A stretch of DNA of 64,000 bases. Source: Colwellia psychrerythraea 34H. GTDB taxonomy: Bacteria > Pseudomonadota > Gammaproteobacteria > Enterobacterales > Alteromonadaceae. Positions 19,619-27,404 of the stretch are shown here, piece by piece. Within the stretch, counting starts at the first letter, position 1. Every line of letters begins with the position of its first letter. The notes beneath the pieces are model-generated. The model had not been told where the DNA came from. It saw only the letters and a program-made list of their open reading frames with translations, and searched no databases. The stretch spans positions 992,001-1,056,000 of the forward strand of contig NC_003910.7 in the NCBI RefSeq assembly GCF_000012325.1. The letters are read 5' to 3'. Both the position numbers and the translations under genes were made by a program.

Positions 19619-20554
19619 TTACAACTTAGATAATTGTTTTGCTAAAGATTCGGGTTTAGAGAAGTCAGAGGTTTTTAATATAACTTCACCGTTTTTTACC
19701 ACCACTAAACTCGGAAATTCTTTAATGCCATACTGATGAAACATGCTATTGCTAACGTCAATTGCAATGGGATGTTTTACCTGGTATTTCTTGGTGTAAT
19801 TAGCTAATTCAGAGGGGCCAGTCCAAAGTCTTGAAATAATCCCTTGCCATGCGAACTTGTCGAATTTTTTAGTTAAGTTATTGACTGAATTTTGTGCTGA
19901 TATACATTGCTGTGATGCAGTGGGGCGAGAGTCTTTAAAATACCAATCACACCAAGTAGCAGTAAATAAAAAAGCGTGCGTTTTACTGTCATCCAGTCCT
20001 AAATCCAACGGTTTTTCAGTTTCGGCAATGGCAGTGTCAGCAAGTAAATCTAACTCCTTGGTGGCACTGATAAGGGCAATTTTGTTATCAAGTACCGAAT
20101 CGGCTTTGTGGCCGAGGTGAACTAAGTTCATTTGTTTATCAAATAATAAGTGATACGGCGTGCCAAGCAATCTAAACGCTTGCGCTAAATCACCTTTGGT
20201 ATCGATAACCATCGGCATCGATAAATTAAATTCTTGCTGTACTTTTTGTACGGCTGCCAAATTATCATTTATGCCTAAATTAATGGCGATGACAGCTAAA
20301 TCATCACCATGTTGCTGGTTAATTTTTTCAAAGTGCGGCATTTGTTTGATACATGGTTTACACCAGGTAGCCCAAAACTTTAAATAGACCGGTTTTTTTC
20401 CTTGATATTGCTCCAAGGTAACGACTTCTCTTGTGGTTAGGGTCATTGGAATCGTTAATAACTGTTTCGATAGATTACTGGCGTACACTAAAGAAATTGT
20501 GCTGATAAATAATGTGAGAGTGATGGACAATAACAGGCGTTTGAGCATGAACAT
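19619..20554 (-). CDS. Exported two-domain thioredoxin-like protein
   Basis: This 311-residue protein has a signal peptide (about 1-26). The first domain (about 30-165) is a TlpA/AhpC-type thioredoxin fold with an intact WCKPC (64-68). The second domain (about 190-305) starts with FLFTATWCDWYF, in which only the first Cys (202) of a CxxC remains, and carries the thioredoxin-like FPSLVVVKNGE near its end. It likely acts in periplasmic thiol-disulfide exchange; the second domain is perhaps a binding or single-Cys module. AGGG lies about 8 bases before the ATG. It sits among alpha-glucan genes but has no ACGTAT operator of its own, so a functional link is uncertain. Confidence 0.85.
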   Translation of the reverse strand: MFMLKRLLLSITLTLFISTISLVYASNLSKQLLTIPMTLTTREVVTLEQYQGKKPVYLKFWATWCKPCIKQMPHFEKINQQHGDDLAVIAINLGINDNLAAVQKVQQEFNLSMPMVIDTKGDLAQAFRLLGTPYHLLFDKQMNLVHLGHKADSVLDNKIALISATKELDLLADTAIAETEKPLDLGLDDSKTHAFLFTATWCDWYFKDSRPTASQQCISAQNSVNNLTKKFDKFAWQGIISRLWTGPSELANYTKKYQVKHPIAIDVSNSMFHQYGIKEFPSLVVVKNGEVILKTSDFSKPESLAKQLSKL

Positions 20555-20782
20555 AAGGGATCCCTTGGCAATGTGGTGTTAGGTAGATAGTTAAAGGTGA
20601 CTTATTTATAGGTAATGGTTTAAAGCTAACTTTTTACAGGTAATTTGTTGAAATATTAATAAATTTTGATAGATAGTTGTTCAATGAAACTTAGTTTACG
20701 TCAAATTATTATTATCAGAAGTGCTGATAATGAATTATATTAGTGAATATAATTCATTAATCGATTTATTAATAAGATCACT

Positions 20783-21724
20783 ATGGATAAATTTAAAACT
20801 ATTGCTTTGTTTATGTCGACTATTGAAACGGGTAGCTTTTCTGCAACAGCTAAAAAGCATGCAACAGACCCATCGACTGTTAGTAAAGCGATTAAAAGAT
20901 TAGAAGAACAGCTTGGTTTGCAATTGCTTTATCGCTCTACTCGGCAATTAAGTTTGACTTCTGCAGGGCAGAAATATGCTGATACTGTGGGCTCTCTCTA
21001 TCAACAACTTGAATCGTGTGAACACGAGCTAAAATCAGCCAATAATAGTTACAGTGGTGCGCTTAAAATTAATTTACCGGTATCGTATGGACGTGTGTAT
21101 ATGCTGCCGATGTTGAGTCGATTTAAAAAGGCTTATCCTGATATAGAGTTAGAGGTCAGTTTTAATGATCAATATGTTGATATGATCAGTGATGCTGTTG
21201 ATGTTTCTATTCGAAGTGGGACTTTAAACGATAGCCGTTTGGTGGCACAAAAGTTGTCACCAATGGCATTTGTGATATGTGCCAGCAGTGATTTACTGGC
21301 GACTCGAAAGGTTGATATTTCGAATGAAGGACTTGTTGCTTTGCCTTGGGTGTTATTCCGTTTTAAGCAAACAGGTAAGACTATGCCGATAAACTTTAGC
21401 TATCAAGGTTGTCACATTGATATTGAACCGAAAAAGGTAACCATTGTTGATGATGGTGAAACAATGGCTCAAATGTGTGCTGAAGGTTTGGGTCTTAGCC
21501 TTATGCCGCATTTTAATGCTAAGGCTTTAGTCGTTGCTGGCAAAATGAAGGTTGTAGCAATACTTGATGAATTTCCCAGTTCAGGGGTATTTATTGTTTA
21601 TCCTAAACGAAAAGATCTTCCCAGACGCACACAGGTATTTATCGAGTTTGTTAAAGATTACCTTAAAGAAATAGGGGAGACACCATCGAAGACTTGGCTG
21701 GATACCTCAATTAATTCTAGTTAG
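20783..21724 (+). CDS. LysR-family transcriptional regulator
   Basis: The 313-residue protein has the LysR winged helix-turn-helix (SFSATAKKHATDPSTVSKAI then LEEQLGLQLLYRSTRQLSLT, residues ~18-60) and an effector-binding domain (about 90-300). It is divergent from the thioredoxin-like gene (228 bases between them) and lies directly before the pullulanase gene. The thioredoxin-like gene is the most likely target by arrangement; this is inference. The ACGTAT palindrome just after its stop codon belongs to the pullulanase promoter and is not a LysR-type site. Confidence 0.9.
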   Translation: MDKFKTIALFMSTIETGSFSATAKKHATDPSTVSKAIKRLEEQLGLQLLYRSTRQLSLTSAGQKYADTVGSLYQQLESCEHELKSANNSYSGALKINLPVSYGRVYMLPMLSRFKKAYPDIELEVSFNDQYVDMISDAVDVSIRSGTLNDSRLVAQKLSPMAFVICASSDLLATRKVDISNEGLVALPWVLFRFKQTGKTMPINFSYQGCHIDIEPKKVTIVDDGETMAQMCAEGLGLSLMPHFNAKALVVAGKMKVVAILDEFPSSGVFIVYPKRKDLPRRTQVFIEFVKDYLKEIGETPSKTWLDTSINSS

Positions 21725-21740
21725 TAAAATCGTCTTGAGC

Positions 21741-21756
21741 TTGAATACGTATGTAA
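21741..21756. promoter_or_regulatory. MalR-type palindromic operator before the pullulanase gene
   Basis: TTGAATACGTATGTAA is one base different from the sites at 2620-2635 and 19247-19262. It lies 77 bases upstream of the pullulanase start, placing this gene in the same inferred regulon. Confidence 0.8.
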
Positions 21757-21832
21757 GATGGGAAAACTAGTATTTATCTGATCTCTGAACGCGTAAGTTA
21801 TTATCCATAACAATTTTAACGACTCGTTTATT

Positions 21833-24829
21833 ATGAAAACACCTTCTTTCTTTCACTCTATTTCAAGCCTTAACCGTGCAGTTTATATTGCGCTTTCTGC
21901 CAGTTTATTAGTTAGTGCTTGTGGGGAAACAAGTAAATCGACTCAATCTTCTCAGTTAGATAATCAAGGCGTTGATATCGCGGCCAAAAGCAAAACTATT
22001 ACGGCAAGTGCCTTTAAAGTAAGCGACTTAGATAACTTACCTAGTGATAGCTCGGCTCATTGGTTAAGCACCAATATATTGGTACTGCCCAAATCAGTTA
22101 ATAAATTTCAATACCAACTATTAAGCAAAAATTCAGTCGGTTTTAGTAGCATTGATTTAATGCCCGTTAATTTTCCTGAAAAACTGGCTACAAAGTTTCC
22201 ACATTTAGCTGACTTTCAAGCATTTGAACTGCAATTAACACCAGATCAAAGCAAGCGTTGGTTAAAACAACAAGTTATGGTGGTTGCCATCGATGCGACT
22301 ATTGATACAACCGTTGAACCTGCCCTTAAAACAAGTAAGCAAGCCAAAGAAGTTGCTTATGTGCAAATCGGCGGCGTTATTGATGCACTTTATACTCAGG
22401 GCAAAAATGACGCTGATGAAGTGACTGATTTAGGCGCAACAATTATTAGCAACCAAGAAGTCGAGGGTGTCAGCACTGCTGTTAGTTTTAAGTTATGGGC
22501 ACCAACAGCACAAGCTGTTTCTATACAGCTTTTTGATGATAACTTACAAGCTCTGTCAGATGGTAAGCTTGAGATGGTAGAAGATAGCAGTACGGGAGTT
22601 TGGCAGGTATTGTCAGATAGCCAAGCGAGTTACGCTTATTATAAGTATCAAGTTAATGTTTATCATCCTGCATCAAAAAAAATTGAATCCTTATCCGTTA
22701 CTGACCCCTATTCCTTAAGCTTGTCTGTTAATAGTGAGTATTCACAGGTTGTTGATTTAAATGACGCCGTTACTCAACCAAAAGACTGGCTTACTCAGCA
22801 AATACCTACCGTGAAAAATGTCGAAGATAATGTTTTTTATGAAACCCATATCCGTGACTTTAGTGCTAACGAACAGCAACTTAGTGACTCTGGCTTTAAA
22901 GGCAAATACAAAGCCTTTAGCGAGAAAAACTCTGATGGCATTCAACATTTAAAAGCGCTGCAAATTGCAGGATTAAATAACATTCATTTATTACCTACTT
23001 TTGATATAGCGACGGTCAATGAAGATGACAGTAAACACCTTGATATAGATGATAGTTTGGGTAAAGTTTGTGCCATTACAAAAAATATCAGCCTATGTCA
23101 GCAACCTTACGATGAAAAACAGTCAATAAAGTCATTATTACAGAGCTATGAGGTTGCAGGAGAGCAAACACAGCAATTGGTGAGCGAGTTACGTGAAGTC
23201 GATAACTACAATTGGGGTTACGATCCTTTTCATTATACTGTGCCAGAAGGTAGTTATGCTGTTGATGCTAAAGGTGTATCACGCTTAGTTGAATTTAGAG
23301 AAATGGTTCAAAGCCTACATGCTATGGGTTTCAGGGTGATTATGGATGTAGTTTATAACCACACTCACCAAGCAGGATTAGAGCCTAATTCAGTATTAGA
23401 TAAAATTGTGCCCACCTATTACCACCGTCTGGATCCATTAACTGGGGACATTGAGCAATCGACTTGTTGTGATAATACCGCGACAGAGCGTGTAATGATG
23501 GCAAAACTAATGACAGATTCATTAGTTGTCTGGGCTCGTGATTATAAAATTGATGGTTTTCGCTTCGATTTAATGGGACATCAGCCAAAAGATGCAATGT
23601 TGACTGCCAGAGAAGCAGTGCGCCTAGTAGACAATGATACTTACTTTTACGGTGAAGGCTGGAACTTTGGTGAAGTAGCGAGTAATAGTCAATTTATTCA
23701 AGCCAGTCAGTTAGAACTAGGTGGTAGCGAAATAGGGACTTTTTCAGATAGATTGCGTGATGCTGTTCGTGGTGGCGGCAATAATACCCGAGACTCCCAG
23801 GGCGTAGGTAATGGTCTGTTAACCTTTCCCAATAATAAACAGCCAAATGAAAGCCAAGACCAAACAATGATTCAGGCTGACTATGCCTTACGTATGGACC
23901 AGTTGCGAATTGGCTTAGCAGGGAATTTAATTAACTTTCCTTTAAGAACTCTCAAAGGTGAAAGTAATGGCGAAAAAGTATTAGGCAAAGATATCCCTTA
24001 TGGCGATCAGCCAACAGGTTATGCCTTAGATCCCGCAGATACCATCAACTATGTTTCCAAGCATGATAATCAAACACTTTGGGATAACAGCCAATACCGC
24101 TTACCATTTGATGTGTCAACAGAAGATAGAGTGAGAATGCATCTACAAAGTTTGTCTTTCGCTTTATTCGCTCAAGGTATCCCTTTTATTCACATGGGCT
24201 CAGAGTTTATGCGCTCTAAGTCATTTCTTAGAGACAGTTATGACTATGGTGACTGGTTCAATCGAGTTGATTTTTCCAAGCAGGATAACTTCTACAATGT
24301 TGGGCTACCACCAGCTGAAAAAGATAAAGACAACTGGCCGTTAATAAAAGAAGTACTTGCCGGGCACCAAGGTCGTGATCAGGTCAACGCTGAGCAAATT
24401 CAGCGAAGCAGTAATGCATTTATCGATATGTTGGCAATTCGTATGAGTAGTCCATTATTTAGGTTGACCACCGAACAGAGCATTATTGATAAAGTAAGTT
24501 TTCTTAATGCTGGGGCATTAAAGCAAGGCGGCAGTATCTCAGCGCAGCAAACTGGCTTATTAGTGATGAAAATCGATGATACGCAAGGTGAAGCTGTAGA
24601 CAGTAAATATCAAAGTTTACTGGTTATCTTTAATATCAGTGATAAAACACAGACATTTAACTATAACTTTAAAGAGGACTTTGATTCTACTAGCACTCAC
24701 GGATATCAATTACACCCGATCCAGAAAAGGGGAAGTGATGAAGTGGTTAAACAAAGTAAAGTAACGGTAAAAGGTTTTATTGTTCCGCCATTATCCAGCG
24801 TAGTATTTGTAAAACCTGACAGTAAATAA
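21833..24829 (+). CDS. Lipoprotein pullulanase (GH13)
   Basis: The 998-residue protein has a lipoprotein signal peptide with lipobox LVSAC (Cys30), so it is lipid-anchored, probably at the outer membrane. An N-terminal pullulanase-type module is followed by a CBM48-like domain (FKLWAPTAQAVSIQLFDD, from about 219), the pullulanase signature YNWGYDP (about 459-465) and the GH13 regions: MDVVYNHT (504-511), GFRFDLMGH with nucleophile Asp579, FYGEGWNFG with acid/base Glu608, and YVSKHDNQT with Asp745. Pullulanases cleave alpha-1,6 branches, so it would debranch glycogen, starch or pullulan for uptake by the TBDR. A palindromic operator precedes it and a terminator follows it; it appears monocistronic. 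Confidence 0.94.
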   Translation: MKTPSFFHSISSLNRAVYIALSASLLVSACGETSKSTQSSQLDNQGVDIAAKSKTITASAFKVSDLDNLPSDSSAHWLSTNILVLPKSVNKFQYQLLSKNSVGFSSIDLMPVNFPEKLATKFPHLADFQAFELQLTPDQSKRWLKQQVMVVAIDATIDTTVEPALKTSKQAKEVAYVQIGGVIDALYTQGKNDADEVTDLGATIISNQEVEGVSTAVSFKLWAPTAQAVSIQLFDDNLQALSDGKLEMVEDSSTGVWQVLSDSQASYAYYKYQVNVYHPASKKIESLSVTDPYSLSLSVNSEYSQVVDLNDAVTQPKDWLTQQIPTVKNVEDNVFYETHIRDFSANEQQLSDSGFKGKYKAFSEKNSDGIQHLKALQIAGLNNIHLLPTFDIATVNEDDSKHLDIDDSLGKVCAITKNISLCQQPYDEKQSIKSLLQSYEVAGEQTQQLVSELREVDNYNWGYDPFHYTVPEGSYAVDAKGVSRLVEFREMVQSLHAMGFRVIMDVVYNHTHQAGLEPNSVLDKIVPTYYHRLDPLTGDIEQSTCCDNTATERVMMAKLMTDSLVVWARDYKIDGFRFDLMGHQPKDAMLTAREAVRLVDNDTYFYGEGWNFGEVASNSQFIQASQLELGGSEIGTFSDRLRDAVRGGGNNTRDSQGVGNGLLTFPNNKQPNESQDQTMIQADYALRMDQLRIGLAGNLINFPLRTLKGESNGEKVLGKDIPYGDQPTGYALDPADTINYVSKHDNQTLWDNSQYRLPFDVSTEDRVRMHLQSLSFALFAQGIPFIHMGSEFMRSKSFLRDSYDYGDWFNRVDFSKQDNFYNVGLPPAEKDKDNWPLIKEVLAGHQGRDQVNAEQIQRSSNAFIDMLAIRMSSPLFRLTTEQSIIDKVSFLNAGALKQGGSISAQQTGLLVMKIDDTQGEAVDSKYQSLLVIFNISDKTQTFNYNFKEDFDSTSTHGYQLHPIQKRGSDEVVKQSKVTVKGFIVPPLSSVVFVKPDSK

Positions 24830-24883
24830 GCGAGTTAAGCTTTATTTATCTATAGGGAAACGACCTAGGTGTGAATAAAACGA

Positions 24884-24927
24884 AAAGGCCCCGTTTATTC
24901 CATGTGAAGTGGATAAACGAGGCCTTT
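24884..24927 (+). terminator. Hairpin terminator after the pullulanase gene
   Basis: AAAGGCC-CGTTTAT pairs with ATAAACG-GGCCTTT (one mismatch inside the stem) around a ~10-base loop, and TTTGTTATTT follows. It lies 55 bases past the stop codon. Confidence 0.8.
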
Positions 24928-25001
24928 GTTATTTAACGATAGATTCAGTTAATTAATACTTAGGGTATAGCTCTTTTAAGCTTAGCGTTAATAGGAGTTA
25001 A

Positions 25002-25874
25002 TTAAACGCTTGGTGATAAATGTAAGAAACAACCACGACCTGCAAAGGTCAATTGATAACTAGGCTCGCCATTTTTATCACTATCCATATTTTTTTCTAA
25101 CAAGCCCTTATCAATTAAGTAGTCCAGCATAGTCGTTGATAACTCACCTAATTTTGCTTTGGTGGTAATTTCAAGCTTAGTGGCTACGCCTTTAAAAGAA
25201 TACAACGCTTTAATTATCTTGGCTTCAGCTTCAGATATTTTTGGCATTTGGCCTTTGTATGCAGGATATTGATCTAATGGAAACTTGCCTTGAATGCTTT
25301 CATAAGAAGCTTGAATTGCTTTTATGTCACTACTTCTATCTTCCGTTAATTTAAAGGTGTGAAAAACTCCTGCTTCTTTGCTTAAGTAATCAACCTTGGC
25401 TAAAAAAATAGGTAAGTTGCAGCCTTGAGCCACATGGTAAAAGCCCGATTTCCATTTAGGTACTGGGCCACGCGTGCCTTCAGGAGTAAATAGGAAAAAT
25501 ACCCGGTTTAATTTTTGGCTATTGATAAATTGTTTTATCTGCTCAACTTGACCTACGCCTTTTGCAGAGCGATTAATAGGTATCGCGCCTAAATACATCA
25601 TCCAAGTACCTAATACGGGTACTCGGCATAAACTGTCTTTTACCGAAAAGTAAATTTTTACATCTTGTAAAATAGCGGCACCTAGGGCGTAAACAAAATC
25701 CCAATTTGAGGTATGTGGTGCAGCAATCGCAACACCAGCACCTTCAGGTGCGATTTTACAAAGTTTCCATCCCGCAAGTTTAAACCACAGAGTGAAGATA
25801 AATTTTAAGAAATATTTTGTGAAAATACCGTCAAAGATGGTTTTTTCTCTTATGGTGAGTTCTTTTTTAGCCAT
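25002..25874 (-). CDS. PlsC-like acyltransferase with a winged-helix-like tail
   Basis: The 290-residue protein contains an acyltransferase domain (about 20-200) with the HX4D motif in APHTSNWD and FTPEGTRGPVPKWKSG as the EGTR block. This is the pattern of 1-acylglycerol-3-phosphate/lysophospholipid acyltransferases, in particular the variant with TSNWD rather than NHxSxxD. Residues ~215-290 (from AEAKIIKALYSFKG to LTFAGRGC) look like a small winged-helix domain, an uncommon addition to this family. It could acylate a lipid precursor; the tail might regulate activity or bind a partner. The gene stands alone, with a 515-base gap upstream. Confidence 0.82.
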   Translation of the reverse strand: MAKKELTIREKTIFDGIFTKYFLKFIFTLWFKLAGWKLCKIAPEGAGVAIAAPHTSNWDFVYALGAAILQDVKIYFSVKDSLCRVPVLGTWMMYLGAIPINRSAKGVGQVEQIKQFINSQKLNRVFFLFTPEGTRGPVPKWKSGFYHVAQGCNLPIFLAKVDYLSKEAGVFHTFKLTEDRSSDIKAIQASYESIQGKFPLDQYPAYKGQMPKISEAEAKIIKALYSFKGVATKLEITTKAKLGELSTTMLDYLIDKGLLEKNMDSDKNGEPSYQLTFAGRGCFLHLSPSV

Positions 25875-26390
25875 GATAAAGTCAATATAAAGTTACTACT
25901 GAGATGGCGCAATTGTAACAGGAAAGTAGTCAAAAATATTGATGTAGGTATTAATTTTGTTCGCTTAACTGCTAATAATAATAACTAAATTTAAATGACT
26001 GTTTTAAAGTTGTATTAGGAAGCCTACGCTAGTGCATGCTGTTATTAATAATAACAATCGCTTAGCTAGTTTTTTATAAGAAAAATCACCTTTTTTTTAT
26101 TGCTATAATGTTTAAAACAAGTGGTTTGAGCAATTTACTCGTTACTTACCAAGTGTTTTAACCTGTTTTTTATTTCAATTTGTTTCCGTTTATTGCCTAG
26201 TAATTATATGTTTTAGGCTAATCTATTGTATTTTAGGTGAATATTAGTAAATAGTAGCTTTACAGCATACTTTTCCCGTCAGAATATAACTTATCATCCC
26301 ACTAGAAGAGTCTCTTGTATTTATATACAATCATATTACCTATGCATATTTTGCATCTCCGTAATTACTTAATGTATCAATGATAATCAT
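25875..26390. other. Long AT-rich divergent intergenic region
   Basis: The region separates the acyltransferase gene from the divergent FHA gene. A TATAAT hexamer at 26105-26110 (in TTGCTATAATG) resembles a -10 element directed toward the FHA gene. Long A/T homopolymers are present. No small gene, palindromic operator or stable hairpin was recognised. Confidence 0.5.
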
Positions 26391-27404
26391 ATGGCTGCTA
26401 TTTTAAATCTAAATAATAAAAACGAAGCGTTAAGTTATTTAAATGCTTGTCATTGTTTTGGTCGTTCACCAACTAATGTTGATACTGTCATTAATGCTCA
26501 AGAAGTCTCTCGCATTCACGCGGTTGTTGAATGGAATAATAACCAATGGCTTATTCGAGATTTAAGTAATAATGGTACTTGGGTAAACAATCAAAAATTA
26601 GTCAAAGATAACCCACATAAACTTAAGGTTGGAGATAAAATATTTTTTGCTTCAGGTGAAAGTCATGGCTTTGAGATACAAGATCTGAGACCACCGCAAA
26701 ATATGTTACTGCCCATTGCCCAACCGGGTGATTGTGTTACTGAATCTCCAATTGTTTTGACTGATGGTAATTTACTTCCTTCGGAGCAGAATCCTGAGAT
26801 CGCTTTATTTTATGTACCAAGTAAAGATCAGTGGTATAAAGAATTCCTTATTGATACAGACGGCAGTGCTTACCCTGTCGCCAATTCAGATTTATTATTT
26901 TTCAATAATCAAAAGTGGCAACTTAAATTAATCCCTTTAACTGAAAATACCGTATTAATGGCTAAAGCTAAACTATCGGTTGATCAAATAAAGTATCGTT
27001 TTAACTTAAGTCTAGATGAAGAAAATACCGAATTAACGGTAACAACGGATGATGAAAAATTTTGTTTAGCTAATAAAGCACATCATTACTTAACATTGAG
27101 CTTAGCGAGACATCGTGATGAAGATGCTAAACAAGGTATCGATGCCGATAACCAAGGCTGGCGTTTACCAGAAACACTAACTAAAGAGTTAGGATGTGAC
27201 ATCACATTATTCAATACACATGTTTGTCGCGCTAAACAGCAATTTAGAGACATGTTTGATGGTGCTTGCGATGGTGATGAGTTAATTGAGCGTAAAGGTA
27301 AGAAGATACGCTTTGCTGGCGTTTTTTATCGTATATATAAAGGTAATGAACTGATCGTAAATCGCGGACAAGATAAAGTATCTCTTACGGTATTACATGG
27401 ATAA
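26391..27404 (+). CDS. FHA-domain protein with a C-terminal winged-helix-like region
   Basis: The 337-residue cytoplasmic protein opens with an FHA domain (about 15-95): GRSPTNVDTVINAQEVSRIHAVVEW followed by LSNNGTWVNNQKL shows the conserved Arg, Ser-Arg-His and Asn-Gly-Thr phosphothreonine-binding residues. The middle part is unfamiliar. The C-terminal region (about 225-330) holds WRLPETLTKELG and KKIRFAGVFYRI, suggesting a winged-helix fold like those of response-regulator output domains. Its stop overlaps the start of the kinase gene by 8 bases, so the two are translationally linked. The likely role is to bind a phosphothreonine on the kinase or its substrate and possibly act on DNA. The DNA-binding part is inference. 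Confidence 0.85.
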   Translation: MAAILNLNNKNEALSYLNACHCFGRSPTNVDTVINAQEVSRIHAVVEWNNNQWLIRDLSNNGTWVNNQKLVKDNPHKLKVGDKIFFASGESHGFEIQDLRPPQNMLLPIAQPGDCVTESPIVLTDGNLLPSEQNPEIALFYVPSKDQWYKEFLIDTDGSAYPVANSDLLFFNNQKWQLKLIPLTENTVLMAKAKLSVDQIKYRFNLSLDEENTELTVTTDDEKFCLANKAHHYLTLSLARHRDEDAKQGIDADNQGWRLPETLTKELGCDITLFNTHVCRAKQQFRDMFDGACDGDELIERKGKKIRFAGVFYRIYKGNELIVNRGQDKVSLTVLHG

